From the NCBI RefSeq assembly GCF_958298935.1, contig NC_084928.1, positions 15,035,501 to 15,099,500 on the forward strand: a stretch of DNA of 64,000 bases, written 5' to 3'. The stretch comes from Phragmites australis (taxonomy: Eukaryota > Streptophyta > Magnoliopsida > Poales > Poaceae). Below, one piece after another: positions 45,866 through 57,814 of this stretch. Under the pieces are notes generated by a model. It did no database searches and was not told the DNA's origin. It saw nothing but the letters and a program-made list of their open reading frames with translations. The translations under genes were made by a program, and so were the position numbers. Positions within the stretch are counted from its first letter, which is position 1. Every line of letters starts with the position of its first letter.

Positions 45866-46494
45866 ATGAAGACCTACATTGGTGAAGACGGGGACCTCGA
45901 CGAGGGGGCCTTGGCGACCCTGCTGAAGGTGGTGACCGGCGTCGACAACCATGCCTGGGCGGTCCTACCACTCGAGGAGTTGACACTTTGCGCGGACCCC
46001 GGCTGGGTGGCTCTGCAGGCGTCAATGCTGGCCTTCGACGACCAGGGTTTGGTGGACCGTCCGGGGCGCCAGGAAGTTTCCGTGGAAGATTGAGTATTCG
46101 AGCCGCGAAGTTTCCGCACGCTTTTTAGAGAACGTGCTTGATTTTTCAGAGAAGTGTCCCCGGGCATACGTCCCTTCGCAACAACGGCCGACGGTAGACG
46201 GTGCGACAGAGGGCAGCCGAGGTGGCCAATCTTTGGGAGCGGACTCTGGGACGGAGATCGGATCTAGGGCATGGCAACCGAGGGCTAGAGCCCGGCTGGC
46301 GACGCAACGGCTGGCAGTCGGATCGACCAGCCACCGGAGGTAGGCTCCAGGGCGGCTGCTGGGGCCGGCCCACAATGGCCCGAGGGCCAGAGCCCTCCCC
46401 CAAAAAGGAGAAGGGCAGAGCCTGGGCCAAAGTCACAGAGCCCTGATTCCTGGATCCCGGAGTCTCGATGGTGGTACCGTGGGCCCAAAACCAC

Positions 46495-46564
46495 GTAAGA
46501 TCCCTTTTTGTCTCGAGAACGTTTGCCCGGATTTTGGCTAGTTACTAACCTGTTTTCAATTCAG
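46495..46564 (+). other. Candidate 70-nt spliceosomal intron in the additional gene
   Basis: Donor CAC|GTAAGA at 46495, branch-point consensus TACTAAC at 46543-46549, and acceptor TTTTCAATTCAG ending at 46564, followed by GCCACCC. A perfect TACTAAC 15 nt before a pyrimidine-rich acceptor is strong for a short plant intron. Sequence on both sides is GC-rich and coding-like, while the intron is T-rich. Confidence 0.65.
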
Positions 46565-46676
46565 GCCACCCAAGGACTCCGCAGGAGGCCAGAAACAACC
46601 GGAGCAGCCGAGGCCGGCCCCTACCCTGGGCCGAGCACACCGGCGGAAGTAGCGAACAGCCGCCGAGCCCTCCGAG

Positions 46677-49600
46677 TGTCACGGCCCAGAGTTTCTAAAC
46701 ATGTAATTAAGTGCTAATGAGCATCATTAGCATCATTTGTTTTAGTTTTGAGCAGTATAGACTTGCAGTGTGGATTAAACCGAATTTAGTTGAACTAGCT
46801 TTAACTGATGCGTTGTAAAGCATCTCCTAAAACTTCTATGGAACATAGGGCTGGTGACAATTTTAGAAATTAGTAGATGCCAGGAGGAGAATATAAATGA
46901 ATTTTCCCAAATTTTTGGGAAATATTTAGAAGGCATAAAAATTATCACAAGTTGGAAAAGATAGCATCGTTGAACAATTTTTATTCAAAATTGGCTCAAG
47001 CATTCTGGGTCAAACAAGTTCAAATGGGTTCCTTATGAATTTTAGTTTCAAATAAATTTTGTTTTACCAATTTTGAACCTTGGGAAGGCATTCAAATGGA
47101 TGGCTAAAGTAGTGGGGATATTTTGCCGGCTAGTTACTATTCATCGGGCCCACTTGTCATCCCCCCTCCGGTTTCTCTGCTCTCTCTGCCGTCTCCTCTC
47201 ACAGAGCAAGCGGGGGCGCCTTTGTTGACGCCAGTGGCCAAGCCGCAATTGCCAGCCAAAAGATCTCAGCCCAGGCGCCTTATCTTTCCCCCCCTGCCCT
47301 CTCGCCTGTCTCTCTCCCTTTCTCTCCCTCTGCTCGCTCTCTCACGCGGGAGGCACACGAGCAGAGCAAACTGCACAGCACCAGCCGCCGGCAAGAATCA
47401 CCGCGCCGTCGACGGTTTCGGTTGAGCCCGAGCCCAGTGGAGCCGCAGGGAGGGGTGCCCCAAGCTCCTCCACCGTTTCCCATCCTTCCCCAGCCGTTTT
47501 CTGCACGGATTGGAGCCGTCCGCGCTTTCTTCCCCAACGGTGGCAACCGAGCTCCGCTATCCTCCATCGACCCACCGCGTCCTCGCTTCTACAGCCCAAC
47601 CCGCTGCTCGGTGAGTTTCCCCATGCTCCTGTACACCTTATGCGCGCGCCATTTTCCCTCCGTCCCGTCGCCAGCGCGTGCGTCCGCGACGACCGGCTGC
47701 CGCCGCGCCACAGCTCTCACCGCCGGCCGTGCCACCATCGAGCTCCTTGGTGTTTGGCCGCTTCATTTGGTCCACGCGCCCTCGTAGAAGCTATAGCCGC
47801 CCTCGTCCGGGTCTATTGCGCCACGGTTTCGTCGCCAGCGACGCCAACCGTGCCGCTGCCGTGCTATTTTCGCCCCTCGCCGCCGCTCGCCGTGGTCCGG
47901 CCATCGTCGGCGTCGATGTTGCCCCACCGTAACCGTGTTCTCGCGCTAGTGCTGTTTCCGCCCTCGGCCGAGCCGTTCAGGCTGCCGCTCGCCGCCGGCA
48001 GCCACCGCAAGGGCCGCCGGTCATCCGCCTGTTGCGCGCGCGCAGCGGCCGTGGGCTGGTTTTGACTTCGGTCAAGGGAGCTGGGCCCACGGTCAGTGGT
48101 TTGGGCTAGATCGGTGCCGGTAGAAAAAGGCGTGGGCCCATTTTAATATTAGAGGAAATCAGAAATTGCGAAATGAATATCTATTGAGTTGATAAATCGG
48201 CTGAAATCTTGAAAAATGCATAGGAAATTATGTAGAGCTCCAAAATTCATAAAACCAATTTTGTTGGCTTTATTATGACATGATATATCCATTAAAAATA
48301 CCAGTGGCCATGAAATGTGTTCTGTGAATTATTGAATTAATGAAATATGTCTAGGCTTTGATAATTCATAGTTAAAGTTTGGTATTTCCAAAATTGATGA
48401 ATCCAATTTTGTTATTCTTGTTTTAATACCCCCTGTTCAGCAAAAATAATCACCCACATGTTAGATGTTGTTACAATTCTATATAGGGTTAAGCTTAATT
48501 AATCATAGAAGTGTTCAAACGTTTAACAGTAATCCCATTTAAGAAAAATCTTCGATGCTTTAGAACTCGTGCCCTGACGATTTGCACTGTTATCGCATTC
48601 TATGGAGCATCCTTCATTTCATAACATTCATATTCGTTACATTGCACGCGTTATTCTTTTAGGGAACTTCGACCCGGCGAACGAGGCGAACGAGGCTGTC
48701 CCCGGAGGTTCCCGCAGTGGTGATCGTGACTCGGGTAGTGTCGGGCAGCAGTCAGGGCAGCAAGGCAAGCATCGTTCATATTGCACCGTGTCTACTTGAA
48801 AATCTAATATGTTATCTACACTTATGTATACATTGCATGTGTCGGGTACCGAGTTGGGTAGAACCTATGTCGATGCATTCTCCCATTTCGGTCATGTGTC
48901 ATGTGTTATTCCTTGGAGCCTAGTGTTGTCATCGAGGTCTAATTATAGTTCGCTATGCTTAATGGTACTTAGGCTTTCCGGTAGAAGTCGACGACGACGT
49001 CCACCGTTGTCACGAGCCTAGGGCTTATTACTTGTTTACACTTGTGGTTGTGTTGATGATGAGTCAGTTTGGTGAGTAGTGAGTTGAGACGAGGTGTGGG
49101 CGGTGTTAGGGGTGTCATATGCTCACGAGGAGTCCTCAGGCAGTTCGGGGAGGGAACCCGGACACCGTAGACCGCTTGTACCGGTTAAGCACCGACCGTC
49201 GGTGTAGTCAGCTTTAGCACTTACCTTACTCACCACATGCTGATATAATGGTAGGCGAGTTGATTACCTTCGCAGACGTGGTCATGTGGGCCTCATCATA
49301 GACGGTGTGAGTCCGGTTTGAGTCCGGGCTTTTAGCGGTATTAGTTTGCTCGTGGAGTAGTTCTAATACCGCCGCGCCGAGCTATGGTTGATTCACATGG
49401 TTGGGCCTGGTTGGGAAAGGTTGTCACGGGTACCCCCTTGTGTGCATCTTAGCGGGTGGCACAAGCCGTATGGTCCCTGTGTCGTGTGGGTCCAGGAGTA
49501 TCCCCCTGCAGGGTGTATAATCAGTTCGAACTGCCGCGCTCTTGGTCATGAGCATTGCTATCGCTTATCTCCACCGAGCGACCATGTTTTGGTCGTAGAG

Positions 49601-50348
49601 TTTCGATGTGGGTTGTGGCATGGTTGGTTTGGGTGGTTTGGTCGGTATGTGGTCGGTGGTTTGGTGGTAATGGTTTACTTTTATACACTTGTTGTTTGTA
49701 TATCTGTTCTGATCAGTTCATTGGCAGGGTTTGAGTCGATGGTTGGTTAAGTCAGTTGCTTACACCTAGAGTCTAGGTTCCTTACCGCTTAATGAACTTA
49801 AACATGTCTTAATCCTTGCTACAACTTTAAATGCATGATCCTTGGAGTCGAGAATATATATACTCATACTGTGTAAGACTTGCTAGTACCTTCGTACTAA
49901 GGGGTGCTGCCCTTAAGTTGCTTTCAGGTTCGCAGGTTGGCGAGGAAGAGGCAGTGTTCGGCTACTTTGTGCCTGCCGATCCGGGTGGCGGGCAGGAGTA
50001 GCACCTTCTACTCCGAACTCCGGCGCTTTTGGTATGGAGCCTAAGGGCATCCGGCTCCATACTCTTTTATTGTATAGGTTTATCTTCCGCTGCGTAGTTG
50101 TTGTTGTTCCTCTTTTGTTGTAAATTGTGGAAGCAGTTGCATGTTTAAGTATTGTAATACAGCTTAATTGCTTGCTCTCTGTTAAACTGTGTTGTGATAT
50201 TTGAGTTGGAAGGCATGTGTTCCGATCCTGGGCACAAAACACATGCCGGGACTACCGGAATGGTATTCTGGTTAATCATCGAGGTTGTGATTGTGAATAA
50301 TGATCCTCCTGATGATTAATTAGAATACTATTTGGACGGTTCCTCACA
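46677..50348 (-). repeat. Solo LTR (3672 bp), second copy of the family at 10745
   Basis: On the minus strand starts TGTGAGGAACCGTCC; perfect TSD CCGAG at 46672-46676 and 50349-50353. Most of it aligns by eye with 10745-14317 (for example 48140-48520 with 12080-12440, 49080-49200 with 13080-13210, 50030-50348 with 13990-14317). The GC-rich block (47150-48070) differs strongly from the corresponding block of the other copy. No internal domain, so a solo LTR. Its frames (for example 47422-47787, 47640-48065) have no known domain. Confidence 0.9.
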
Positions 50349-51660
50349 CCGAGGAAGGAGCGAACAGCCGCCGGGGAGGTGCCAGCGCGGCCGCCGTCAG
50401 GGTCCCTGAGCACCTCTGCAGAGAGGGCTCGCAGGGGACCCATCCCCCAGCCACCTTCTGTCCAGGCCCTGGAACCCCTCCCCGAGGTGCTGGGAGGCGC
50501 CCGGGAGGTCATCGGGCGGCGTCGAACAAGAGCGCGCCGCCCTAGTTGATGAGAGGGGCCAGCTGGAGGAGGCCCGGAAGTTTTTGGAGACCCGCATTGC
50601 CTCAGCCCGCGCATCCTATGAGAAATCCATGCGTGAGGAGGTCGAGGAGCGGGAGGCGCTGGAGGAGACCCGCGACGAGGTCGTCGCTGCACAGGAGAAG
50701 GCTAGCCGCATGGAGCGGCTCGTGAATGAGCGCAACCAGGCATCCAGGAGGTGCACCGCAGAGCTGCTTGCTCGCGAGCGACAGGTGGTTTCTCGGGAGG
50801 AGGCAGCCAGAAGAAGGGAGGACGCCGTGGGGTCTGCCCAGGCGGACTTGTCCTGCCAGAACGACGAGCTCGAGCGCGGCCACGCCGACATCCTCAGCCG
50901 GGAGGAGCAGGTCGTGCTGCCTGAGACCGATGTCAAAATAATAGCGGTTGCACTTGACGCCCAGGAGGAGCAGATCATGCAGCGTGACGCGGATGTCGCC
51001 TCGGCATTGTCAGCACTCATCACCCGGGAGGAGCAGGTCGCCAAGTGGGAGGCAGACCTGGATGCCCAAGAGCAGGCCGTCGAGGCCCGGGCCGAGCAGC
51101 TGGAGAGAGCACAGACCGAGGCAGCTGCCCAACGCCAGGAGGTCCCGACCGTGATGGGCATCCCTATCAGCACCGCCGACGGCACCAGCCATGAGGCCCG
51201 ACTGAAGAACGCCGAGGACGAGCTCGAGATCGTCCTCTCTGAGCGGACGAACGTGAAGCTGATGATGCGGGATATCCTTCAGCAGGCACAGGACTCCGTG
51301 GAGGTAGCCAGGCTTGGGCACGTGTTCGTGGGCGATCAACTATTGGATAAGGAGTCGATAGGCCATATTGCCCTCGGGTTCGCGGAGATCGCCCGGCGCC
51401 TCGAGGCCCTTCCTACCACTGTCCAGGAGCTGGCGACCCGGGAGGGGCGTGTGCTGGCCCAAGGTGTGGCCAAGCACATTCTCGCCTTCCCGCTGGAGCC
51501 AGCCCAGCAGGGCATGGTTGAGGCGGAGGAAGCTGCCGCCCAGGAAGCCGTCCGTGACATCGCCGCCGAGGTGGCAGCGTGTTTTGTGCGGGAGCCGGGC
51601 CCGAGCAATGACAGTAGTAGCGACGCGTCGTCTCCTCCACCTGAGCCTGTAGATAGTTAG

Positions 51661-53350
51661 TGCTTTTTGTTTTTTGGAATGTTGTAAATATGGGAGTGAT
51701 CCTCTCCTGAATAGTTCCTTTTAATATAATTGAAGCCATTCTTGGGATCGAAACTCCGCTCTGTGTTTGTCCCTTATGTTGTTTGCTTTTTGCTTGATGT
51801 CCCGAGGGGCACTGGCCGGGCCGAGCCCGGCAATCTTCCCTCGAGAAGTTAGGTTGCCCCGACCACTCATCATTCGAGTAGTGGGACCACCTGAGCGTCT
51901 AGCCCCCAAGCCCTTGTGAGTCCGTAGCTGCTAAGTCAAAGAGACACTTTTCACCCTGCGACCTCTCAAACAAATAGACCAGAGACGCGTGCGGGCGGAA
52001 ATGCGACCAAGAGTCCCACGGTTTGGAAGTGTCCTGGGTAGGACTAACCAGGCCGAGCACCGATAGCCCGCCCCTGGGGTCTAGGTGGTCCCAACCACTC
52101 TTTGTTCAAATGGTAAGATTACCCAAGAACCCCAAAGGCTCGGTAGTGCTCGGGGTACTGCCAAGCCGACCGGGAACCACGGCCACCATAAAGGACCTAG
52201 GTCAGCCATCGCCGCCTATACGGTACACCGACTATTGTTTGTTTTTGTCGTTACGGAAAAGCGAGCATGTGGGTGGGGTTTTACGCGTGAGGAGACCATC
52301 TTGCCAGACAGATTAACATGCGAGGGTCCCGAGGATAACTCGGGAACCGTAGTTTATTGTGTATATATGAAAGGAAATTCATATAACTTTAGTAACTCAC
52401 CAGGTAGCCGTCAGCCTTCCGACCAACTGGTGCAGGGAAGGGTAAATGTCCTGAGCTCGGGGCGCCCGGGAATATGGGTTCCCTTATGGAGAGCGTCTAA
52501 GCCCCCAGGACGTCCTTTTAGCACCCGAGCACTGGAAACCTGGTAACGGAACCAGGGGCTAGGCAGTCCCGACCACTCATGTTCGAGCGGTAGGATTACC
52601 CGAGGACCATACAGGTTTGAGCAGCGCCCTGGGCACTGAGGCCCTTGTAGTCGAGCTGCTTTGTTCTTGAGTATTGATCTGTAAGCTTAAGAAATAGGCA
52701 AAGGTTCTTTGCTTGATGCGCTCTATTAGTGCGGTACTAATTATAGACTGCCCTCGTTTTTGACCCGAGACCTTTCAAATACTCGGACCGGTGAAGTGTA
52801 CAGACAGAGACATAACCAAGAGGTCCAATGGTTCGGTGGTGCCCAGGATAGGACTGACCAGGCCGAGTACTGACAGCCCACCGCTGGGGTCTAGGCGGTC
52901 CCGATTGCTAATGTTCGAGCAGTAGGATTACCCGAGAACCCCATAGGCTCGGTAGTGCTCAGGGTACTGCCATGCAGCTGGGCACCACAGCCTACCACAA
53001 CAGACTTAAGTCAGCAGCTACTGCCTACACGTATATCAACCGGGGTCCGTTTTATCAGCAGGAAAAATGAGAGAGTGTGTTTTTCTCGCACAATCGAGCA
53101 TCTCACCAAACAGATTAAACATATGGATTTCAGAGATAAAACTCAGAATAAGAGTGTATATTGACAATTTGTACAGAAGTCCTAACTTACATAGTTGGTG
53201 GCAGCCCCCGGCCAACTTGGGCAGGGGAGGCCCCTGGCCTGGTTGGCTCGAGCAGAAACATGTCGGCCTTGGGATAAAACTTGCGCAGATGCTCGATGTT
53301 TCACACATTTGGGAGAGGCTGCCCATCCTCCGTGGCTAGCCGAAACAAGC
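51661..53350. repeat. Tail-to-tail spacer with a tandem duplication of about 810 bp
   Basis: Sequence around 51962-52190 recurs around 52772-53000 with a constant offset of 810 bp (for example CAGGCCGAGCACCGATAGCC at 52051 against 52861). A shorter related block (CCCGACCACTCATGTTCGAG) also occurs at 52568 between them. The region separates the 3' ends of the additional gene and pol and has no gene. Confidence 0.8.
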
Positions 53351-56300
53351 CTTGTCACGGGGCATCGGTCACGATAAAGGGTCCTTCCCACATGGGGGAG
53401 AGTTTATTCTTTCCTTCGCGCGTTTGGGCGCGTCGGAGAACTAGAGCCCCAACCTCGAGTGACCGGGCCCAGATGTGGTGGTGATGATAGCGCCACAGGC
53501 TCTGCTGGTATCTGGTGGCTCGGATGGCGGCTCGTCGCCAATGCTCCTCCAAGTGATCGACGTTGTCGCATCTTCGCTGTTCCTGTTCGCCTTTTGAATA
53601 GGCATTCACCCGAGGGGAGCCGAGGGAGAGCTGAGAGGGGAGGACTGCCTCAGCACTGTATACAAGGAAGAACTGCATTTCCCCGGTGGCCCGGCTTGGC
53701 ATGGTCCGGTTGGCCCATAACACAGCAGGTAGCTCATCGATCCATCCTTTCCCATGCTTTGCCAGCACGCTGTAGGTCTAGGTTTTGAGCCCCTTCAGTA
53801 TCTCGGCATTTGCACACTCGACTTGCCCATTGCTTCGAGGATGAGCGACGGAGGCAAAACAAAGCTTGATGCCGAGGTCCTCGCAGTAGTCCCCGAACAG
53901 GGCACTTGTGAACTGGGTGCCATTGTCGGTGATGATCCTGTTCGGGACGTCGAAGCGACTTGTGATAGCGCAAATGAATTGGATTGTCGTGTTCTTGGTA
54001 ACCTTGACAACTGGGACCGCCTCTGACCACTTGGTGAACTTGTCGATGGCGATGCAGAGGTACTCATAGCCCCCGATGCTCAGGGGAATGGACCCAGGAA
54101 GGGCCATGACAGGGGGATGGTATGGAGAGCCTGAGCTGGCTGGTGAATCTGCTTTGCGTGGAACTGGCACGCCCTGCAGTGCTGAACCAACTAGGAAGCA
54201 TCCTGGAGGGCTGTAGGCTAGTAGAAGCCTTGCCGAAAGGCCTTCCCGACCAGCGTGCGAAACGATGCATGGCCACCGCACTCGCCCTCGTGGATCTCAA
54301 TGAGGAGCTCACTGCCTTCTGCCCGGGTGATGCATTTCAGGAGGACACCGTCCGTGCTGCACCGGTAGAGAACCCCATCTACTATGGCTAGCGTTTGGAC
54401 TGTCGTGCAATCCTCTCCACAGAGGCATCATCCCCGGGTAGGATGTTTTCTTTCAAGTACCCTCGGATCTCGTCGATCCATGAGGCATCTTGAGAACCAC
54501 GGCAAGCGCAGCGCACTCACCGGGCGACGGCACCCTAACAGGACCTCCCACTGAGGGTGCTGCCTGGGTTCCCCCAACTAGGCTCGAGGGTTCCCCTTCA
54601 TCCTGGTCGGTAGGCAGGACGGATGGCCGTGTGAGCCTTTCTTCAAAGGCTACGGCTGGGACGAGTGCCCGGGCAGAGGTCAGGCAGGAGAGGTCATCGG
54701 CCAGAGCGTTGTCGCAGTGAGGTATGTGCCGCAGCTCCAGGCCATCAAAGTGCCTCTCCAGCCTCCTGACTTCCGCCACGTACGCCGCCATCTAAGGATC
54801 CGCACACTGGTATTCCTTGGATACTTGGTTGAGCACCAGTTGGGAGTCTCCCTTCACCAGCAGCCGTCGGATCCCAAGACCCACCGCTGCACAGAGGCCA
54901 GCTATGAGGCCCTCATATTCTGCCATATTGTTGGTCACTCGGAAGTGTAGCTGCATGACATACTGGAGTACTTCACCCATTGGGGAGGTGAGCACCACTC
55001 CAGCCTCCACGCCTTTCAGCATGAGGGAGCCATCAAAGTAGTACCCGGGCCCATCTTTCCTGGGGTACGTGGACAATTCTTCATTATCGACCTCGGGGAC
55101 TGGCGTCCACTCTGCCATGAAGTTGGACAGAGCCTGGCTTTTGATTGCCTGCCGGCTAACAAAGTGCAGATCGAATTCTGCAAGCTCAACCACCCACTTG
55201 ACAACATGCCCAGTGCCTTCTCGGTTCCGGAGGATCGGCCCCAGCAGGTATGTGGTTACCACATAGACCTTATGCACCTGGAAGTAGTGGCACAGTTTCC
55301 TGGAAGCGATGAGCACTGCATAAAGCATCTTCTGGGCTTGGGGGTATCTTGTCTTGGTGTCTCGGAGGAGTTCACTAACGAAGTACACCGTTCGCTGTAT
55401 ACGGCGGGCCCGGACTGTGGCCTCGCCCGAGGACTTATCACAGCCCCCGAGCTCGGCACAGTGGTTGGGGCCGGCTGAGATCTCGGGCTCGACTCCCTGG
55501 TCGGGAGGAGCCGGGGTCTCGGGCTCGACTCCCTGGTCAGGAGGAGCCCCGAGACCCGAAGGCTGCTCGGGGGCGGCTGGGAGCTTGGACCCAGCACCTT
55601 GCCCCGACGTACCATGCTCACGACGTGAGGAGTGGCCAAGACATAGAGCAATAGAGGCTCACCCTCGGAGGGGGCCACCAGTATGGGCGGTGAGGTGAGA
55701 TACTTCTTCAAGTCCTGGAAGGCCTGCTCAGCCTTCGGTGTCCAGTCAAAATAACTGGTCTTCTTCAGTAGTTTGAACAGTGGGAGCCCTCGCTCCTCGA
55801 GATTGGAGATGAAGCGCCCCAGAGCCGCCATGTAGCCAGCGAGACACTGGACCTCCTTCAGCCGAGCCGGGGGACGCATCTACTCGATGGCTCGAATCTT
55901 CTCCGGATTGACCTTGATTCCTTGGCTGGAAACCAAGAAACTGAGGAACTTGCTCGTGGGCAACCCGAAAACACACTTCTCAGGGTTGAGCTTCAAGCGG
56001 GTGGTGCGGAGACTATTGGAAGTCTTGGCTAAATCTTCTAGCAGGGTGGCCCGATCTCAGGACTTGACCACGAGGTCATCGACATAGGCTTCGACATTGT
56101 GACCAACCTGCATATTAAGGGTAATGCGCACAGCCCACTGGAAAGAAGATCCAGTGTTGCGCAAACCAAAAGGCATTGACACATAGCAATAGGTCCCCAC
56201 CGGGGAGATAAAAGATGTTTTTTGTTCGTCCTGTTAGGCCATGCGGATTTGGTGATAACCCGAATTTGCATCTAAAAAACACAAAAGATTGCATCCCACA

Positions 56301-57382
56301 GTGGAATCTACAATCTGGTCTATGCGGGGTAAAGGAAAAGGATCTTTTGGACAAGGCTTGTTTAGGTCGGTGTAGTCGACACACATCCACAGCTTACTGT
56401 TGGCCTTCGGGACGACGACTGGGTTTGCCAGCCACTCTGGGTGGAGGACCTCTCGGATGAATTCGGCGTCGAGGAGCTTGCTGACTTGCTCCCGGATGAA
56501 CTCCTGGCGCTCGGGCGCCTGTCGCCGAACCTTCTGCCTCACCGGCAGTGCGTCTGGTCGCATAGCAAGGTGGTGCTGGATCACCTCCCTAGGGATCCCA
56601 GGCATATCGGATGGCTACCATGCAAACACGTCGATGTTAGCTCGAAGGGAGGCGACAAGCGCGCTTTCCTATTTGTCACCCAGGTCACCGCCGATCCGGA
56701 TGACCTGGGACGAGTCTTCGCCCACCACGACCTCCTTCGTGGGGATGGAGGCGTCGGCGGCAAGTCGAGGTTTGGATGAAGAGGGTCCTGGGCCCCCAGG
56801 CTGTCCTTCGACCTCGGCCCGAGCAGAGACCAAGACCGAGTATAACTGCTCAGCGCTAGAGACGGCACTGCCGGTTTTGGCGGGCACAGAGATGGGGCCT
56901 GCAGGGCCTGGCATCTTAACCGTGAGGTAGGCATAGTGTGTCACCACTATGAACCGGGCGAGCGCCGGGCGCCCTAGGATGGTGTTGTAGGGGAGAGGGA
57001 CTTTCGCGACATCGAAGACAACGTTCTCCGTGCAGAAGTTGTCCCAGCTCCCGAATGTGACGGGCAGCTCGACCTGCCCGAGAGGTAGAGTGTGCCCCGG
57101 CGTCACCCCGTAGAAGGGGAGCGACGGCTTTAGGCGCCTCAAAGGCACATGCATCTTCTTGAAGGCCTCTTGGGATATGAGGTTTAGGCCTGCACTCCCA
57201 TCGATCAGCACCCGGCTGACCTTCACATTGCAGATGGTGGGGGACACCACCAGAGGTAGTCGCCCCACGCCTGCAATACTCGCGGGGTGGTCCGCCAGAC
57301 AAAAGGTGATCGAGGTCTTCAACCACTTCGGAGGCCTTACGGCCGCAGTGCCCGGGGTAACCGAGCACACCTCGCGCCGCAT
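53351..57382 (-). pseudogene. pol: Pol of element D: protease, RT, dual RNase H, integrase
   Basis: Minus-strand order: protease (57382-56669; VLIDGSAGLNLIS, YNTILGRPALARF); RT (56605 to about 55880; WMCVDYTDLNKPCPKDPFPLPRID, shown here only as CVDYTDLN and DPFPLPRID; catalytic box YVDD at 56075-56086); the RT-linked RNase H/connection (55879-55130; [45 protein letters not shown]); a second RNase H (about 55060-54795; [46 protein letters not shown]); and integrase (about 54380-53355; AIDKFTKWSEAVPV, ITDNGTQFTS, HPRSNGQVECANAE). Two RNase H domains identify the Tat lineage. Several stops and frameshifts interrupt pol, so it is inactive. Confidence 0.85.
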
Positions 57383-57814
57383 TGTCTTGACACAGCGACG
57401 AGAGGAGGGCGTGTACGCGCCCCCGTCGATGAAAGCGACAGTGTGCTCGGGCTCTTGGAACCCGAGCTCTTGGTTTTCGGGGGTGGCCTTGTCATCGCCA
57501 CCCTTGTGGTGCTCCTCGCTCTCCTTCTGGTGCCGCTCGATGAGTCCTTTGACCGACTGGCACTAAGTGAGGTCGTGCCAGTGAGTTTGGTGGATCTCAC
57601 ACCACTTTCCCGATGCGGGCCTCACGGGAGCGGGAGCCCTCGCGGGAGCGGGCTTCTTGTCGACGGCTGCCCGGCGTGCCCGCCTGCGGGCAGGGCCCAC
57701 CACCGGCATGACAGGGGCAGCATCGTGCTTCTTTCTCTTTTTCTTTTCCCACCTTTCAGAGCAGGAAGGACCTGCCTTGTCGACAGTAGGTTGCTCAGGG
57801 TGCGAGACATGCCA
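57383..57814 (-). pseudogene. gag: Gag C-terminal remnant of element D
   Basis: Minus strand reads KWCEIHQTHWHDLT, a stop, then CQSVKGLIERHQKE, a Tat-type knuckle (C-x2-H-x4-H-x4-C spacing) followed by the linker to protease (ELGFQEPEHTVAFIDGGAY). Upstream of the knuckle only about 200 bp of Lys/Arg/Pro-rich sequence remain before the LTR, so capsid, leader and primer-binding site are deleted. Confidence 0.7.

Larger units (their letters stand above)
44180..51660 (+). pseudogene. Additional antisense gene, Transposase_28-like ('putative gypsy type transposon')
   Basis: Starts MPRAGSG at 44180, an ATG behind a TATA box. The N-terminal domain (to about 44760) reads KKVRKLMVPAGQREAS, VSFVTVGLVPPFSTFFLQVL, FCEMFVGVPPSVTLFRHFF, matching the Transposase_28 family, which despite its name has no proven transposase activity. 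A frameshift lies near 44715; the continuing frame runs to SSDLI at the CRM-like solo LTR. It resumes at 45866 (TYIGEDGDLDEGAL), passes a candidate intron at 46495-46564, is cut again by a solo LTR, and resumes at 50354. The C-terminal half (50521-51660) is a long Glu/Arg/Ala-rich coiled coil with recurring REEQV-type motifs and ends PPPEPVDS. It is transcribed opposite to pol and tail-to-tail with it. Function unknown. Confidence 0.75.

Noticed and set aside
47422..48065. Overlapping frames of 121 and 141 codons
   Set aside because: Same reason: GC-rich part of a solo LTR, not shared with the copy at 10745-14317.
50616..51185. 189-codon Ser/Ala-rich minus-strand frame
   Set aside because: Shadow of the coiled-coil half of the antisense additional gene, whose codon pattern and heptads support the plus strand.
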